Origin: a virus
Length of the DNA: 22,051 nucleotides
IMG/VR virus record: IMGVR_UViG_3300035204_002446
Span: 1 to 22,051 of that record
Strand: one strand, 5' to 3'
Shown here: in pieces, positions 1 to 7,802 of the stretch
Numbering within the stretch: position 1 is the first letter of the stretch
Layout: each line of letters opens with the position of its first letter
Translations under genes and position numbers: made by a program
Notes under the pieces: model-generated
What the model was told of the DNA's origin: nothing
The model's input: only the letters and a program-made list of their open reading frames with translations
Databases searched by the model: none

Positions 1-186
1 AAACAAATAGATTTAATTATTAATAAAGTATCCATTGTCCTTAATATTGATGAGGATAATTGGACTAAAAGTAACATACTTATACTAAAGCCTGATGCTA
101 AAGACTATGAAGTTATAGATATTATTAATTATTTATATGACGAAGGGTTTATATTAGATAGAAGAATACAATATAAAATAGTGTAA
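1..186 (+). CDS. Partial ORF (C-terminus), weakly NDK-like beta-alpha-beta segment
   Basis: The reading frame is open from the first base and stops at TAA 184-186, giving 61 residues of a protein that begins outside the window. The last 40 or so residues contain NILILKPDA, followed by a predicted helix and then EGFIL. This resembles the first beta strand, helix and second strand of nucleoside diphosphate kinase (TLxxIKPDA...GF). The stop follows directly, so no catalytic His region is present. It could be a ferredoxin-like fold unrelated to NDK, or a truncated NDK-type domain. It is one of only two plus-strand genes and converges on the minus-strand block. Function is not assignable. Confidence 0.5.
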   Translation, partial: KQIDLIINKVSIVLNIDEDNWTKSNILILKPDAKDYEVIDIINYLYDEGFILDRRIQYKIV

Positions 187-198
187 TTATTAAAGTAA

Positions 199-405
199 AT
201 GACACACCCTATGAACATGCCATACATATCATTACAGACAGCTTTTCAAGTTATTGACGAGGTTGTCAATGAGTATGATCATCTGCTACATAAAGGCAAA
301 AATTCTGAAGAAAAGCACGTGGGAAGGGTTGGATTGACAGCCACTTTAAAAATAAAAAAGGGATTACTCCAAGAAGCAAAAAAAAGAGAGAGATCTTTTG
401 ATTAA
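199..405 (+). CDS. Small hypothetical protein, 68 aa
   Basis: An ATG-started frame begins 12 nt after the stop of the preceding plus-strand ORF and probably belongs to the same transcript. The protein is charged and probably helical: the first half reads ISLQTAFQVIDEVVNEYDHLL and the end is Lys/Arg-rich (KKGLLQEAKKRERSFD). There is no signal peptide, no membrane segment and no motif I recognise. ATGs at 211 and 217 are alternative starts, and no convincing Shine-Dalgarno sequence precedes any of them. It ends 3 nt before the stop of the convergent minus-strand gene, and I see no clear bidirectional terminator between them. Confidence 0.5.
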   Translation: MTHPMNMPYISLQTAFQVIDEVVNEYDHLLHKGKNSEEKHVGRVGLTATLKIKKGLLQEAKKRERSFD

Positions 406-408
406 AGG

Positions 409-1137
409 TTATTGAATTTTATTAAGCCTCTCAATTAGTTCAAAAATCTTAGCCTTGGGCACATCGTGAATAGTCTGTATGGACTCTACCTTGTCATAGT
501 TTTCATCCTTTAACCTCTTCAAAACCTTGCTAAATGAGACTTTCTTTTCTCTCATTACTTTCTCAAGTAGTGCAACTGGCGATGCTTGGTTGTCTTCCTC
601 TGCCTCTGGAACCTCTGAGACGGCTTGTGGAGAAAATGGTTTTACAAATTTCTGACGTTCTGCCATCTCGTCCATTCCGACAATATTGATTCTAAGAAAG
701 TTGCGAACTGCTCTAACAAACGCTCTATTTTCAGCAATTGGACCAAGAAAAGCCTGACCAAACCCGTGTGTGTTATGTGTGCCAGCGTCTCCAACGCCAC
801 TAAATACCACTTCTTGATTCTCTGTTTCGTAATTGGGGATAAACTTTATACTGCAAGAAACCGCTACGTAATCTTTAGCGGGAGTTGTCACTTCGTAGCG
901 AACGTCTGTATATCCCCTGATGTGAGCCAAGTCTTTAATCCCTCCTATCAAAATAATAAGTTCTGAATCTTTTAGCTTTGTAACATCCCTTTCTGAAGTT
1001 TTTTGTAAGTTTGGGACAAGAAACTCTGGTTTTATCATTTTTCGCCAGTCAATGAAGCCTTCGTCATTAAATATATAATTAACCGAACCACCTGTGACTA
1101 GTCCGTGCTTATCCCTTTTAACCTCTTTCAACTTCAT
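409..1137 (-). CDS. Putative ssDNA-annealing/recombination protein (Rad52/ERF-like), 242 aa
   Basis: The core (about residues 60-155) is predicted beta-rich and ends in AENRAFVRAVRNFLRINIVG. This is reminiscent of the AExxAxxRALR helix seen in several phage annealing-protein families (Rad52/ERF/DUF1071 type). A Glu/Pro-rich linker (about 170-185) follows. The end is a small helical domain (VSFSKVLKRLKD...IFELIERL) like the C-terminal domain often attached to such proteins. This is pattern recognition, not an alignment, so the family is uncertain. It is the last gene of the minus-strand block and has its own promoter, with the -10 six bases before the ATG. That predicts a leaderless transcript, and there is no Shine-Dalgarno site. 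A role in recombination would fit the replication genes upstream. Confidence 0.45.
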   Translation of the reverse strand: MKLKEVKRDKHGLVTGGSVNYIFNDEGFIDWRKMIKPEFLVPNLQKTSERDVTKLKDSELIILIGGIKDLAHIRGYTDVRYEVTTPAKDYVAVSCSIKFIPNYETENQEVVFSGVGDAGTHNTHGFGQAFLGPIAENRAFVRAVRNFLRINIVGMDEMAERQKFVKPFSPQAVSEVPEAEEDNQASPVALLEKVMREKKVSFSKVLKRLKDENYDKVESIQTIHDVPKAKIFELIERLNKIQ

Positions 1138-1143
1138 ACTTTA

Positions 1144-1171
1144 AGTATACTAGGTTTTTTAATTTTGTCAA
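1144..1171 (-). promoter_or_regulatory. Sigma70-type promoter P1 with A6-CC spacer, predicted leaderless start
   Basis: On the minus strand TTGACA (1171-1166) and TATACT (1149-1144) are separated by 16 nt (aaattaaaaaacctag). The last T of the -10 is followed by six bases and then the ATG at 1137, so the expected +1 is the A of the start codon. The TGA of the -35 box is also the stop codon of the upstream gene. It shares its layout and spacer motif with the sites at 4586, 9043 and 20395. Confidence 0.8.
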
Positions 1172-2316
1172 TCTAATTTAGAAAGAACTTTGAAAAAGGC
1201 TAAATCTTTAAAAAGAACATCACTATCTTCAAGTTTGCATATCTTAAATGGTTCGTCTATTGCCATCATATTCTCTCTAGCGTATTCGCTTGGGTAGTAA
1301 AGCCCACCATCATGGATTACTTTGCAGGATGAATAAAATAAATTATTTATTCCTAATTTTTTAAAGGAATCAATCTCCTTTCGCTTCCTTGATCTTAAGT
1401 TAATGATGGGCATGAAGTCAACATAGTCAAGCTTTTTAGAATTAAGCGTATTATCATCTAAAAAAGAAACTAACTTATAATTAATCGAAAGGTTGCTTAT
1501 CGTTTTCATGAAGGTTGGGTCGTCATCCTCAGACACTATATAAAATACCTGTTGTATTTGGCTTCTGAGAGCTCTAAGTATGTCACTGTTAATTGGTCTG
1601 TCTGTCCATATTTGGTGAGGCTTTATCTTGAGAAGGTTATAGAGATACTCTTCATCGAAATTTAAATCCATTCTTATGGATCGATTATTATTCTCCATAA
1701 CTATGGGTGGGTTTTTGTCTGGAACAATTTCCATCACCACATCATTTCTGTAATAAAACTCTCCTAGATAAGCTGTTTTGTATTCGTAATCGTATTCTGT
1801 ATCTAAGGCTGTAAGTATGGCTTTGGCTATTTCTTCTGGCATGATGGAGTTAACTATCGCATGGTTTTCCTTGGGGTCAAAGGCTGGAGGGCTTGATGGT
1901 TTTATTTCTGTGTCGTTCTCTTGGTTCCAGTAAGGGCTAACATTTTGCGGGTATGCGTTTGAGTATATTGTTACTGTTTTCGTTTTATAGTTACTCGCTA
2001 GGTCGGTGAAAAAAGTTGGTTCGCCAAAGTGAAGCAAGCTCTTTTCTAGGAGATATGCGCATTGGTTGTAATCAATTTCTGAAATCTCATGGCATAGATC
2101 GAAGATCTCTTCGTCCTTATTTTTTAAGTATACTATGTCGATACCCTTGTCTTTTAGTTTGGGGAATATAATATCTATTACGTCTTGGTAGTATTCGTAG
2201 CTACCATGACTAAAGGTAATGTATTTCTCCGAAGAGAGAGAATAATATTTTTGAAAAATATATGGCTTGTCTATCTTGAGGCCGCAATTTAATGCGTATG
2301 TTTCTAGGAAATGCAT
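1168..2316 (-). CDS. C-terminal half of a GT9 (heptosyltransferase-like) glycosyltransferase plus an unknown domain
   Basis: Residues 1-130 look like the second Rossmann half of a GT-B, family 9 (ADP-heptose:LPS heptosyltransferase-like) enzyme. They contain LLHFGEPTFFTDLASNYKT and then ...PYW, matching the family's 'see it in the sky' loop region that binds the nucleotide sugar. The first residues, MHFLETYALNCGL, match the interdomain helix of that family. The N-terminal Rossmann half is encoded at the end of the preceding gene, in another frame. The start codon overlaps that gene's stop (TAATG), and a slippery heptamer lies just upstream, so this part may be made as a fusion, by coupled reinitiation, or both. 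Residues from about 190 to 382 form a separate region I do not recognise. Confidence 0.6.
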   Translation of the reverse strand: MHFLETYALNCGLKIDKPYIFQKYYSLSSEKYITFSHGSYEYYQDVIDIIFPKLKDKGIDIVYLKNKDEEIFDLCHEISEIDYNQCAYLLEKSLLHFGEPTFFTDLASNYKTKTVTIYSNAYPQNVSPYWNQENDTEIKPSSPPAFDPKENHAIVNSIMPEEIAKAILTALDTEYDYEYKTAYLGEFYYRNDVVMEIVPDKNPPIVMENNNRSIRMDLNFDEEYLYNLLKIKPHQIWTDRPINSDILRALRSQIQQVFYIVSEDDDPTFMKTISNLSINYKLVSFLDDNTLNSKKLDYVDFMPIINLRSRKRKEIDSFKKLGINNLFYSSCKVIHDGGLYYPSEYARENMMAIDEPFKICKLEDSDVLFKDLAFFKVLSKLD

Positions 2317-4034
2317 TAGTATTTTAAATCGTATGCAATTTTATCTTCGCCGTTATGGGTAAACGTAATAATTTTTTGGGTATTTATATAAGGTATAAAA
2401 GCTATCTTAAAAAATCCCTCATGAAAGGCTTTTCCCTCAAGCCACAGTAGGTCGTCCATTTGGGGTAAGTATTCTACCGCTTTGTGTACATATGGGTTGC
2501 CTTCTAGTATGGGGAAGTATTTTTTGTTTGTTGCAACATACAGTTTGTGTTCTGGGTATAGGTCATTTATTGATCTAAATAGACTTGTTGATAGAAAAAT
2601 ATCCCTTTCTTTTCCCGGCATAACAAAGAGAATTTTCTCATTTTTGTCTCCTTCTGATAGCTCGTTAAGTGGATCTAAGATATCCATGCTACTCTTCGAA
2701 GGGTATTCGTATTTGGTTTTTGGAGATTTATCTATAAAATTTTCCAAGGTTTTGCATACATTTTTTACAGCGTAGTTATCAATTACCCATTGTCTTGCTT
2801 TCTTGCCGGCGTTTTCTCTCCCTTCTTCGGGCATTTCATACACCTTATGTATACTTTGAGCTATCGACGCTGGTGATGTGGAAGCTTTTATGTATTCAGA
2901 TTTGTGTTCCCTATACTCTGTCCAATCGAGCGGTACTGAGTGTGCTTCAGCCTCACACATTTCTTCTCCACAACTATAGTTTGTAACAAGGGTAATAAGC
3001 TCCGCAAGTTTAGCTTCTTGAATAGGTATCTCTTGACCACCAGAAGTAAACGGGTGGCAGTAGACATCCATAAGGTTATATATTTCATTAAGCTGCGACT
3101 CTGAAACGCCATATGAAGGTATCGGTGTATAGCAAGAATCTTGTAAGCCGCAGAACTCACAAGAGCTGCCTTCCCCTTCGAAGATTTTTACACTATAATT
3201 TTTGCAATTTCTGCAGAAGTGTGTTATCAGTATATCTTCTTTAGGTAGGCTTACTTCTGCTGCCAGCTTATTAATATCCCACCCCTCTGACCAGCTTGTG
3301 TGGAGCAAGAGTTTACTTTTTGTTTTATAATTTTTTTTCCATTCAGAAAATCCTTGAAGCAAGTTCGGCACTGATTTTCTCATCTGATTTCTAAAGACAA
3401 ATCCTACTATAAATGTGTCTTGATCTATTTTATTTTTTTCCCGAAGAGAGAACCTTTCGTGTTTTAACAACCTGTAAAAAAACTTATCTTCTATAGGGCC
3501 GTGAACGGTTTTTGCGTGAGTAAGCCCTAGCTTGTGTAATTCTTTCGTGGCGAAATCAGACCAAATCCAAAAGTTATCACTTTTTTTAGCTGCTTCTATT
3601 GCTGCGGGAAGTATGGGTAAGGAGTCTAGCGTTGTCCATATAATAGATGTAATCTTTTTAAACCAAGGTTTTTCTATTGCGTGTATTAGCCCCCATATGT
3701 CTTGTACACCGATGTAGATATCTGGTTTCTCTTGGTTTATAACTTTGTCTAAATTATATACGCCGTAATAAGCTTTTTTAGACTTGTCTTCGCTTTCTGC
3801 AAGAAGTTTTTTTTCTCTGGGGTCAGATGTTATACAGCCGATTGATTTCCAAGGGGTTTTTTGTAGCTCTATTGAGTCCTCTCGTTCTCCGCAGCAGAAA
3901 TGAACAATATCATATTTGTTTAGATTGTACAAGTAAACCAAAATGGCCTTGGCGGTTCTGCCAAAGCCAGTCTTGGCCAAACTGAAGTCAGTTTGAAATA
4001 GTATTTTTTTTCTACCAGAGGTCATCTTCTTCAT
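2316..4034 (-). CDS. Glycosyltransferase: GT4-like GT-B with a zinc-finger insertion, fused to the N-terminal half of a GT9 domain
   Basis: Residues 8-435 resemble a GT4 enzyme: ILFQTDFSLAKTGFGRTAK at the N-terminus, and a C-terminal Rossmann half with the donor-site stretch HPFTSGGQEIPIQEAK. A Cys-rich insertion at about 273-301 (CRNC, 14 residues, CEFC, then another C) looks like a zinc ribbon. From about 465 to the end (KILFVMPGKERDIFLSTSLF ... NPYVHKAVEYLP) the sequence is the first half of a GT9 domain, and its second half is the next gene. The only longer start is a GTG at 4037; ATG at 4034 is chosen, and ATG 4025 is also possible. The 5' end overlaps the SSB-like gene by 23 nt. Targets could be modified phage DNA, virion proteins or host surface glycans; sequence does not say. 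Confidence 0.65.
   Translation of the reverse strand: MKKMTSGRKKILFQTDFSLAKTGFGRTAKAILVYLYNLNKYDIVHFCCGEREDSIELQKTPWKSIGCITSDPREKKLLAESEDKSKKAYYGVYNLDKVINQEKPDIYIGVQDIWGLIHAIEKPWFKKITSIIWTTLDSLPILPAAIEAAKKSDNFWIWSDFATKELHKLGLTHAKTVHGPIEDKFFYRLLKHERFSLREKNKIDQDTFIVGFVFRNQMRKSVPNLLQGFSEWKKNYKTKSKLLLHTSWSEGWDINKLAAEVSLPKEDILITHFCRNCKNYSVKIFEGEGSSCEFCGLQDSCYTPIPSYGVSESQLNEIYNLMDVYCHPFTSGGQEIPIQEAKLAELITLVTNYSCGEEMCEAEAHSVPLDWTEYREHKSEYIKASTSPASIAQSIHKVYEMPEEGRENAGKKARQWVIDNYAVKNVCKTLENFIDKSPKTKYEYPSKSSMDILDPLNELSEGDKNEKILFVMPGKERDIFLSTSLFRSINDLYPEHKLYVATNKKYFPILEGNPYVHKAVEYLPQMDDLLWLEGKAFHEGFFKIAFIPYINTQKIITFTHNGEDKIAYDLKY
2322..2328 (-). promoter_or_regulatory. Candidate programmed -1 frameshift site (T TTA AAA)
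   Basis: In the frame of the GT4/GT9 gene the codons run GAT TTA AAA TAC TAA, so the heptamer T TTA AAA is in the correct phase for tandem -1 slippage and the stop is two codons further. After slippage the frame reads ATA CTA ATG CAT and continues into the GT9 C-terminal half with no stop, giving a protein of about 955 residues. A weak 6-bp stem (TAATGC/GCATTA, loop 17) starts 3 nt after the heptamer. No strong upstream Shine-Dalgarno-like stimulator is seen. Confidence 0.5.
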
Positions 4035-4578
4035 CACTTAACTCGCTTGACTCGACGGGCGTACGGTCTGGGCTACTTGTTTGAGCGACGTTCTGCTTGA
4101 AGGACTTCTCTATTAACTCGTCTGTAATTTTAAAGCTGTCTACGAGAAGGTGAGAGAGGTGATGTTGTAGAAGCTCTGCTTCCCCGAAACTAAAACCAAT
4201 TAAGAAACTAACTTTCTCTGTTGAATCCTCTTTATTTTCCTTGGTAACGCTAAAGGAAAACCCTCTTTGTTCCTGTTCGCCTTTTCTTGTGTAAGGCCCA
4301 AAAGTGAACCTAACTATCTGATTGCTTCCATGGTATCCTGTAAATGGTTGGTTACGCTTAATCGAATCTATGATTGAAGCTATTTCCAGAGCGCTAAATT
4401 TAACGTTTACTTTTTTGTTTGGGTTATCTTTGTTTTTCTTGAAAGAACCGATCCTTCTCTCGCTATTCCAACCGTCCTGTTTGATTAGGGTACTAAAAAA
4501 TGCGTTGTCTCTCTTGTTCAGATAGAAGGAACAGGCCGTGCCTGTAACTTTAGCTGTTGGCTTGTAGAAATGTATCAT
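4012..4578 (-). CDS. Putative single-stranded DNA-binding protein with acidic tail, 188 aa
   Basis: The first 125 residues are predicted to be mostly beta-strand with scattered basic and aromatic residues (FYKPTAKVTGTACSFYL, GSFKKNKDNPNKKVNVKF). The helix EAELLQHHLSHLL follows. The C-terminus is a flexible, strongly acidic tail ending DEEDDLW. Such a tail with a terminal aromatic residue is typical of phage and bacterial SSBs, where it recruits partner proteins. No specific OB-fold signature is identifiable by eye, so the call rests on composition and context: it lies directly after the polymerase core and has its own strong promoter. The expected +1 is one base before the ATG. The 3' end overlaps the glycosyltransferase start. 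Confidence 0.4.
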   Translation of the reverse strand: MIHFYKPTAKVTGTACSFYLNKRDNAFFSTLIKQDGWNSERRIGSFKKNKDNPNKKVNVKFSALEIASIIDSIKRNQPFTGYHGSNQIVRFTFGPYTRKGEQEQRGFSFSVTKENKEDSTEKVSFLIGFSFGEAELLQHHLSHLLVDSFKITDELIEKSFKQNVAQTSSPDRTPVESSELSDEEDDLW

Positions 4579-4585
4579 AACTATA

Positions 4586-4613
4586 AGTATATGGGGTTTT
4601 TTAGGATTGTCAA
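4586..4613 (-). promoter_or_regulatory. Sigma70-type promoter P2 with A6-CC spacer
   Basis: TTGACA (4613-4608) and TATACT (4591-4586) are separated by 16 nt (atcctaaaaaacccca). Seven bases separate the -10 from the ATG at 4578, so +1 falls at or one base before the start codon. The upstream polymerase gene's TGA stop (4612-4610) lies inside the -35 box, the same arrangement as P1 and P4. Confidence 0.8.
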
Positions 4614-7165
4614 TCGTTTTTTAGCTCAGACAATTTAGTATAAATTTTGTTTGTTTGGACCGCTATCCTGTCTGCAAACACGACTTCATCTTTCTTTACT
4701 CCTTTAACGATAACAATGTTGCTTTCTTTCGGAGGTTCTCCGTTATTTTGGACAACGCATTCTTCAAGCTTTTTGGAAAAAATCATGACTTTGGAGCTTC
4801 CTGTTTCGTCTTCTACAAACATTCTCAAGTAGTCATTTCCGTTCCGAGAAGTCCCTACGTAGGGCTTTGCGTCTACTGTGCCGATAAAGGACACCCTGTC
4901 ATCAACCTCAGAATCTTCCACTTGTCGTAGAGATAGTAGTTCTCTGTTTTTTTCTGAAAAAATATCTCTTAAGTTTTTATTATAGGTATATCCAAGTAGG
5001 TGTTTTTCGTAGTACCAGTTTGCAAATGATTCTGAATATTTATTTTTAAAATAAATTTCTTTGTATGGTTTGGATTTAGTTTTAATTGTGTTAAGTCTAG
5101 ACTCCTTGATTAAGGGCTTTCCTTTTTCATCTTTTTTGTTTGATATTGCTTTAACAACGTCTACCAGATCGTAGTCTTTTTCTTTTGCTAGAAGCATTGC
5201 TGCTTTCTTTTCTTTCTTGGTTAATATGTTCCACAGTTGAGCCTCGTAAACAATTTTGCTGCGAGACATCGCAAATCCCTCAAAAGTCCCCGCTTGAATT
5301 AGGGCTGAAAGAATACCAATAGTTAGACCAGACTCTTTAGCCCCCTCAAAGACTTCAAATTTGTTTGAGTAATGATTTTTAAAGTTGGCTAGTTTTTCGA
5401 TGGACCTGTCTGATATACCTTTGATAGATAGCAGCCCAAATCTGATATTATCTCCTTCAATTTCAAAATCCATGTTAGATTTTATGATGTGTGGGGGTAG
5501 GAGTCTTGTATTAAAGTAATACATTTCTCTTTGAATCTTAGAAATTTCACTAATTGGATCTGGTTCGTGTCGAGTCATCTTAAGTAAACTCAAAAAGAAT
5601 TGCTGAGGATATTTAAACTTAAGATAAATGGTTGTTGCCGCTAAAGCGGCGTATGAAATAGAATGAGATTTATTAAAAGAATAGTTCGCTGAGTCTTCCA
5701 AGACTTTCCATAATATGTCTCCGATTTCTGGCTCAAGATTATTCTCTTTAATCTTGTTTTTGATTTTTCTTTTCCATTTCCGAACTTCTTTTACCTTTTT
5801 CTTGCCTACGATGCGCCTTAACATTTCTGCTTCGTCAAGTGTGAAGCCGATCTTGTTGGCCATCTTCATTAACTGTTCTTGGTATAAAGCTACACCACCT
5901 GTCGATGTTAAGATGTCATCAAAAAATGGGTGGATCGGATCGTAGGTTCCGTCTCCTACGTAGGCTGCATATTGATCGACAAAGTTAAGTGCCCCCGGAC
6001 GAGCCAAAGCTAACACCGCGCTTAGTTCCTCTAGGGTTTTAGGTTTAACTTTTTGGCAGACACGAAAGTTTGTTTCTGCTTCAATCTGAAATAGACCATG
6101 AGGAGTTCTAAGGTGCTGGAGGTTATCATATATAAGCTGATCCTTTAGGTCTATGTCAGACACATCAATGCCGGCGCTTTTGCATACGTCGTCAACAACT
6201 GACACCGCTCTAAGACCAAGTATATCAAGTTTAACATTAAAAATTGAAATCCAATTCATATCGTACGAAGCAACATGACTACTCTTGTCTGAGGTTAATT
6301 CTGTTGGGCAACAGTCGTTAAGCTTTTCGAACGAAAGGGAAATAGCGGATGGGTGAACCCCTTTATTTTTTGTAAGACCCTTTAGTTTGAGGGCTATGTT
6401 GTAACATTCTTCATTTTCGTCACACCAATCCTTGAATTCCTCCTGTTCTGCGTACGCTTCTTTGAGGTCTTTTATCTGTCCGAATACCTTTGGTATAAGA
6501 GACGACACCTTGTTCATTTCTTGCTCGGTTTTTCCTCCCGCGACTTTACCGCATTCCTTAATACAAAGTTTTCCGCTAAGGGTATTGAGGGTGATAATTT
6601 TTGAAGTTTTACCAATGAATTTTTGTTCAAGATACTCAATTACTTTTTGGCGATTGTAGTAACAAATATCAAGGTCTACATCCATCATCAATGAACCATC
6701 AAGATATGTTATTCCGTCTACAACAGATTTTTTCGCTCTTATTTTGGAGATAAATCTTTCAAAATAAAGACCGTGTTCCAGTGGGTCTACTTTTGTAACT
6801 CCAATAAGATATAAAACAAGGCTCCCTGCCGCGCTTCCACGGCCAAGCCCCGTAGGAATTTCATTTTCTTTGCAAAAATTAATTACATCCCAAACAAGGA
6901 GAAGGTAATCAATAAACCCAAGCTCTTTGATTGTCCTAAGCTCATACTCTAACCTTTCTACATACTCTGCTTTATGTTCTTTGCGAATACTGCTCCACAT
7001 TTTCTTCCTACCATCTTCGCATAGCGCCTCTAGAAAATCTTTATTACTGATATCTTCGCTTACGCCAAGTAGTCTTTTATATTTGGTATCGATTTCAAAA
7101 GAGGGAAGTCTAACCCCGTGAAGGGGTATGTCCAGCTCTTTAAATTGTGATAAAAATTTACTCAT
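4610..7165 (-). CDS. dnaE: DNA polymerase III alpha, catalytic core lacking the PHP domain (DnaE-type), 851 aa
   Basis: This is the replicative polymerase core. Numbering starts at the ATG at 7165, which overlaps the exonuclease stop as ATGA; a longer GTG start is less likely. GLGRGSAAGSLV is at 106-117. The catalytic aspartates lie in MDVDLDIC (D164 and D166, matching E. coli D401/D403), and the third is D314 in VKLDILGL (E. coli D555). FNKSHS and a helix-hairpin-helix segment (IRFGLLSIKGISDRSI) follow. An OB fold (DDRVSFIGTVDAKPYVG...) covers roughly the last 100 residues. The protein ends right after the OB fold, so the tau-binding C-terminal domain of bacterial DnaE is absent. The PHP domain is encoded separately about 1.1 kb upstream in the same operon. 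Residue 1 corresponds to the linker just after PHP, so the palm-thumb-fingers are complete and probably active. Confidence 0.95.
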   Translation of the reverse strand: MSKFLSQFKELDIPLHGVRLPSFEIDTKYKRLLGVSEDISNKDFLEALCEDGRKKMWSSIRKEHKAEYVERLEYELRTIKELGFIDYLLLVWDVINFCKENEIPTGLGRGSAAGSLVLYLIGVTKVDPLEHGLYFERFISKIRAKKSVVDGITYLDGSLMMDVDLDICYYNRQKVIEYLEQKFIGKTSKIITLNTLSGKLCIKECGKVAGGKTEQEMNKVSSLIPKVFGQIKDLKEAYAEQEEFKDWCDENEECYNIALKLKGLTKNKGVHPSAISLSFEKLNDCCPTELTSDKSSHVASYDMNWISIFNVKLDILGLRAVSVVDDVCKSAGIDVSDIDLKDQLIYDNLQHLRTPHGLFQIEAETNFRVCQKVKPKTLEELSAVLALARPGALNFVDQYAAYVGDGTYDPIHPFFDDILTSTGGVALYQEQLMKMANKIGFTLDEAEMLRRIVGKKKVKEVRKWKRKIKNKIKENNLEPEIGDILWKVLEDSANYSFNKSHSISYAALAATTIYLKFKYPQQFFLSLLKMTRHEPDPISEISKIQREMYYFNTRLLPPHIIKSNMDFEIEGDNIRFGLLSIKGISDRSIEKLANFKNHYSNKFEVFEGAKESGLTIGILSALIQAGTFEGFAMSRSKIVYEAQLWNILTKKEKKAAMLLAKEKDYDLVDVVKAISNKKDEKGKPLIKESRLNTIKTKSKPYKEIYFKNKYSESFANWYYEKHLLGYTYNKNLRDIFSEKNRELLSLRQVEDSEVDDRVSFIGTVDAKPYVGTSRNGNDYLRMFVEDETGSSKVMIFSKKLEECVVQNNGEPPKESNIVIVKGVKKDEVVFADRIAVQTNKIYTKLSELKND

Positions 7166-7800
7166 AACTCTATTTGCCACTTCAACTTATTCCATACTTT
7201 TAAATTTAGTTCTAAATCAACCAAGGCATCGTGAAGCTTGTTCGGGTTATGTTGTATTTCAAACTCCCTACCTAGGGCAGCAAGGTTAGTTCTGATGCCC
7301 TTCCTTCTTTCGTGATACATTTTGTATTGATATTGTATTAGACTTTCAGCATTCTTGTAATGCATGTCGTACTTTACTCCTTTAGCTATGCAATTCGTAT
7401 CAATGATTTTGTCAACTAAATGTCTATAATCTTTGTTCATGTAGTTGTAGTAGTCTTTTATCAAGTAAAGATCAAAACCAAGAATGTTGTGTCCTACTAC
7501 GTAATCAGAATTATCTAACCAATCTTCTATGGTTGGGAAAATTTCCTCAGGAGTTACCCCTTTTTCTTTTAGGGTCTTGGGGCTAAACCTTGTTATCCTT
7601 GCCGCCTCTGGGCTAATTTCTAGCTTTGTGTCCCACTTGATGTAGAAATTTTTTTCAGCTATTTTTTTATCTCCAACAGCTTTTATCATTGCTATTTGCC
7701 AAGGCAGGTTATGGCAAGAATTAAGACAAAGATTAAATGTCTCACAGTCTATAAAGACGTATTCTTTTTCCTTGTCAAATCTTAAAAAATCTTCGTCCAT
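7162..7800 (-). CDS. DnaQ-like DEDDh 3'-5' proofreading exonuclease, 212 aa
   Basis: All three exonuclease motifs are visible. Exo I is FIDCET (D18, E20), Exo II is VGHNILGFD (D110), and Exo III is HDALVD (H190, D195), which makes it the DEDDh subtype of bacterial epsilon subunits. The length is close to that of epsilon (about 240), but no clear clamp- or alpha-binding tail is seen. It lies 2 nt after the PD-(D/E)XK gene and overlaps the polymerase core start by 4 nt (ATGA), so it is probably co-translated with the enzyme it proofreads. The separate PHP domain lacks key metal ligands, so this protein is probably the only proofreading activity of the replisome. No Shine-Dalgarno site is evident. 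Confidence 0.92.
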   Translation of the reverse strand: MDEDFLRFDKEKEYVFIDCETFNLCLNSCHNLPWQIAMIKAVGDKKIAEKNFYIKWDTKLEISPEAARITRFSPKTLKEKGVTPEEIFPTIEDWLDNSDYVVGHNILGFDLYLIKDYYNYMNKDYRHLVDKIIDTNCIAKGVKYDMHYKNAESLIQYQYKMYHERRKGIRTNLAALGREFEIQHNPNKLHDALVDLELNLKVWNKLKWQIEL

Positions 7801-7802
7801 AA

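Noticed and set aside
406-408. Bidirectional terminator between the convergent genes
   Set aside because: The two stops are 3 nt apart and no GC-rich stem or T-tract lies in or around the junction.
625-966. 113-aa plus-strand frame opposite the annealing-protein gene
   Set aside because: It lies wholly antisense to a well-supported gene, is rich in Cys and Ser, and has no start signal.
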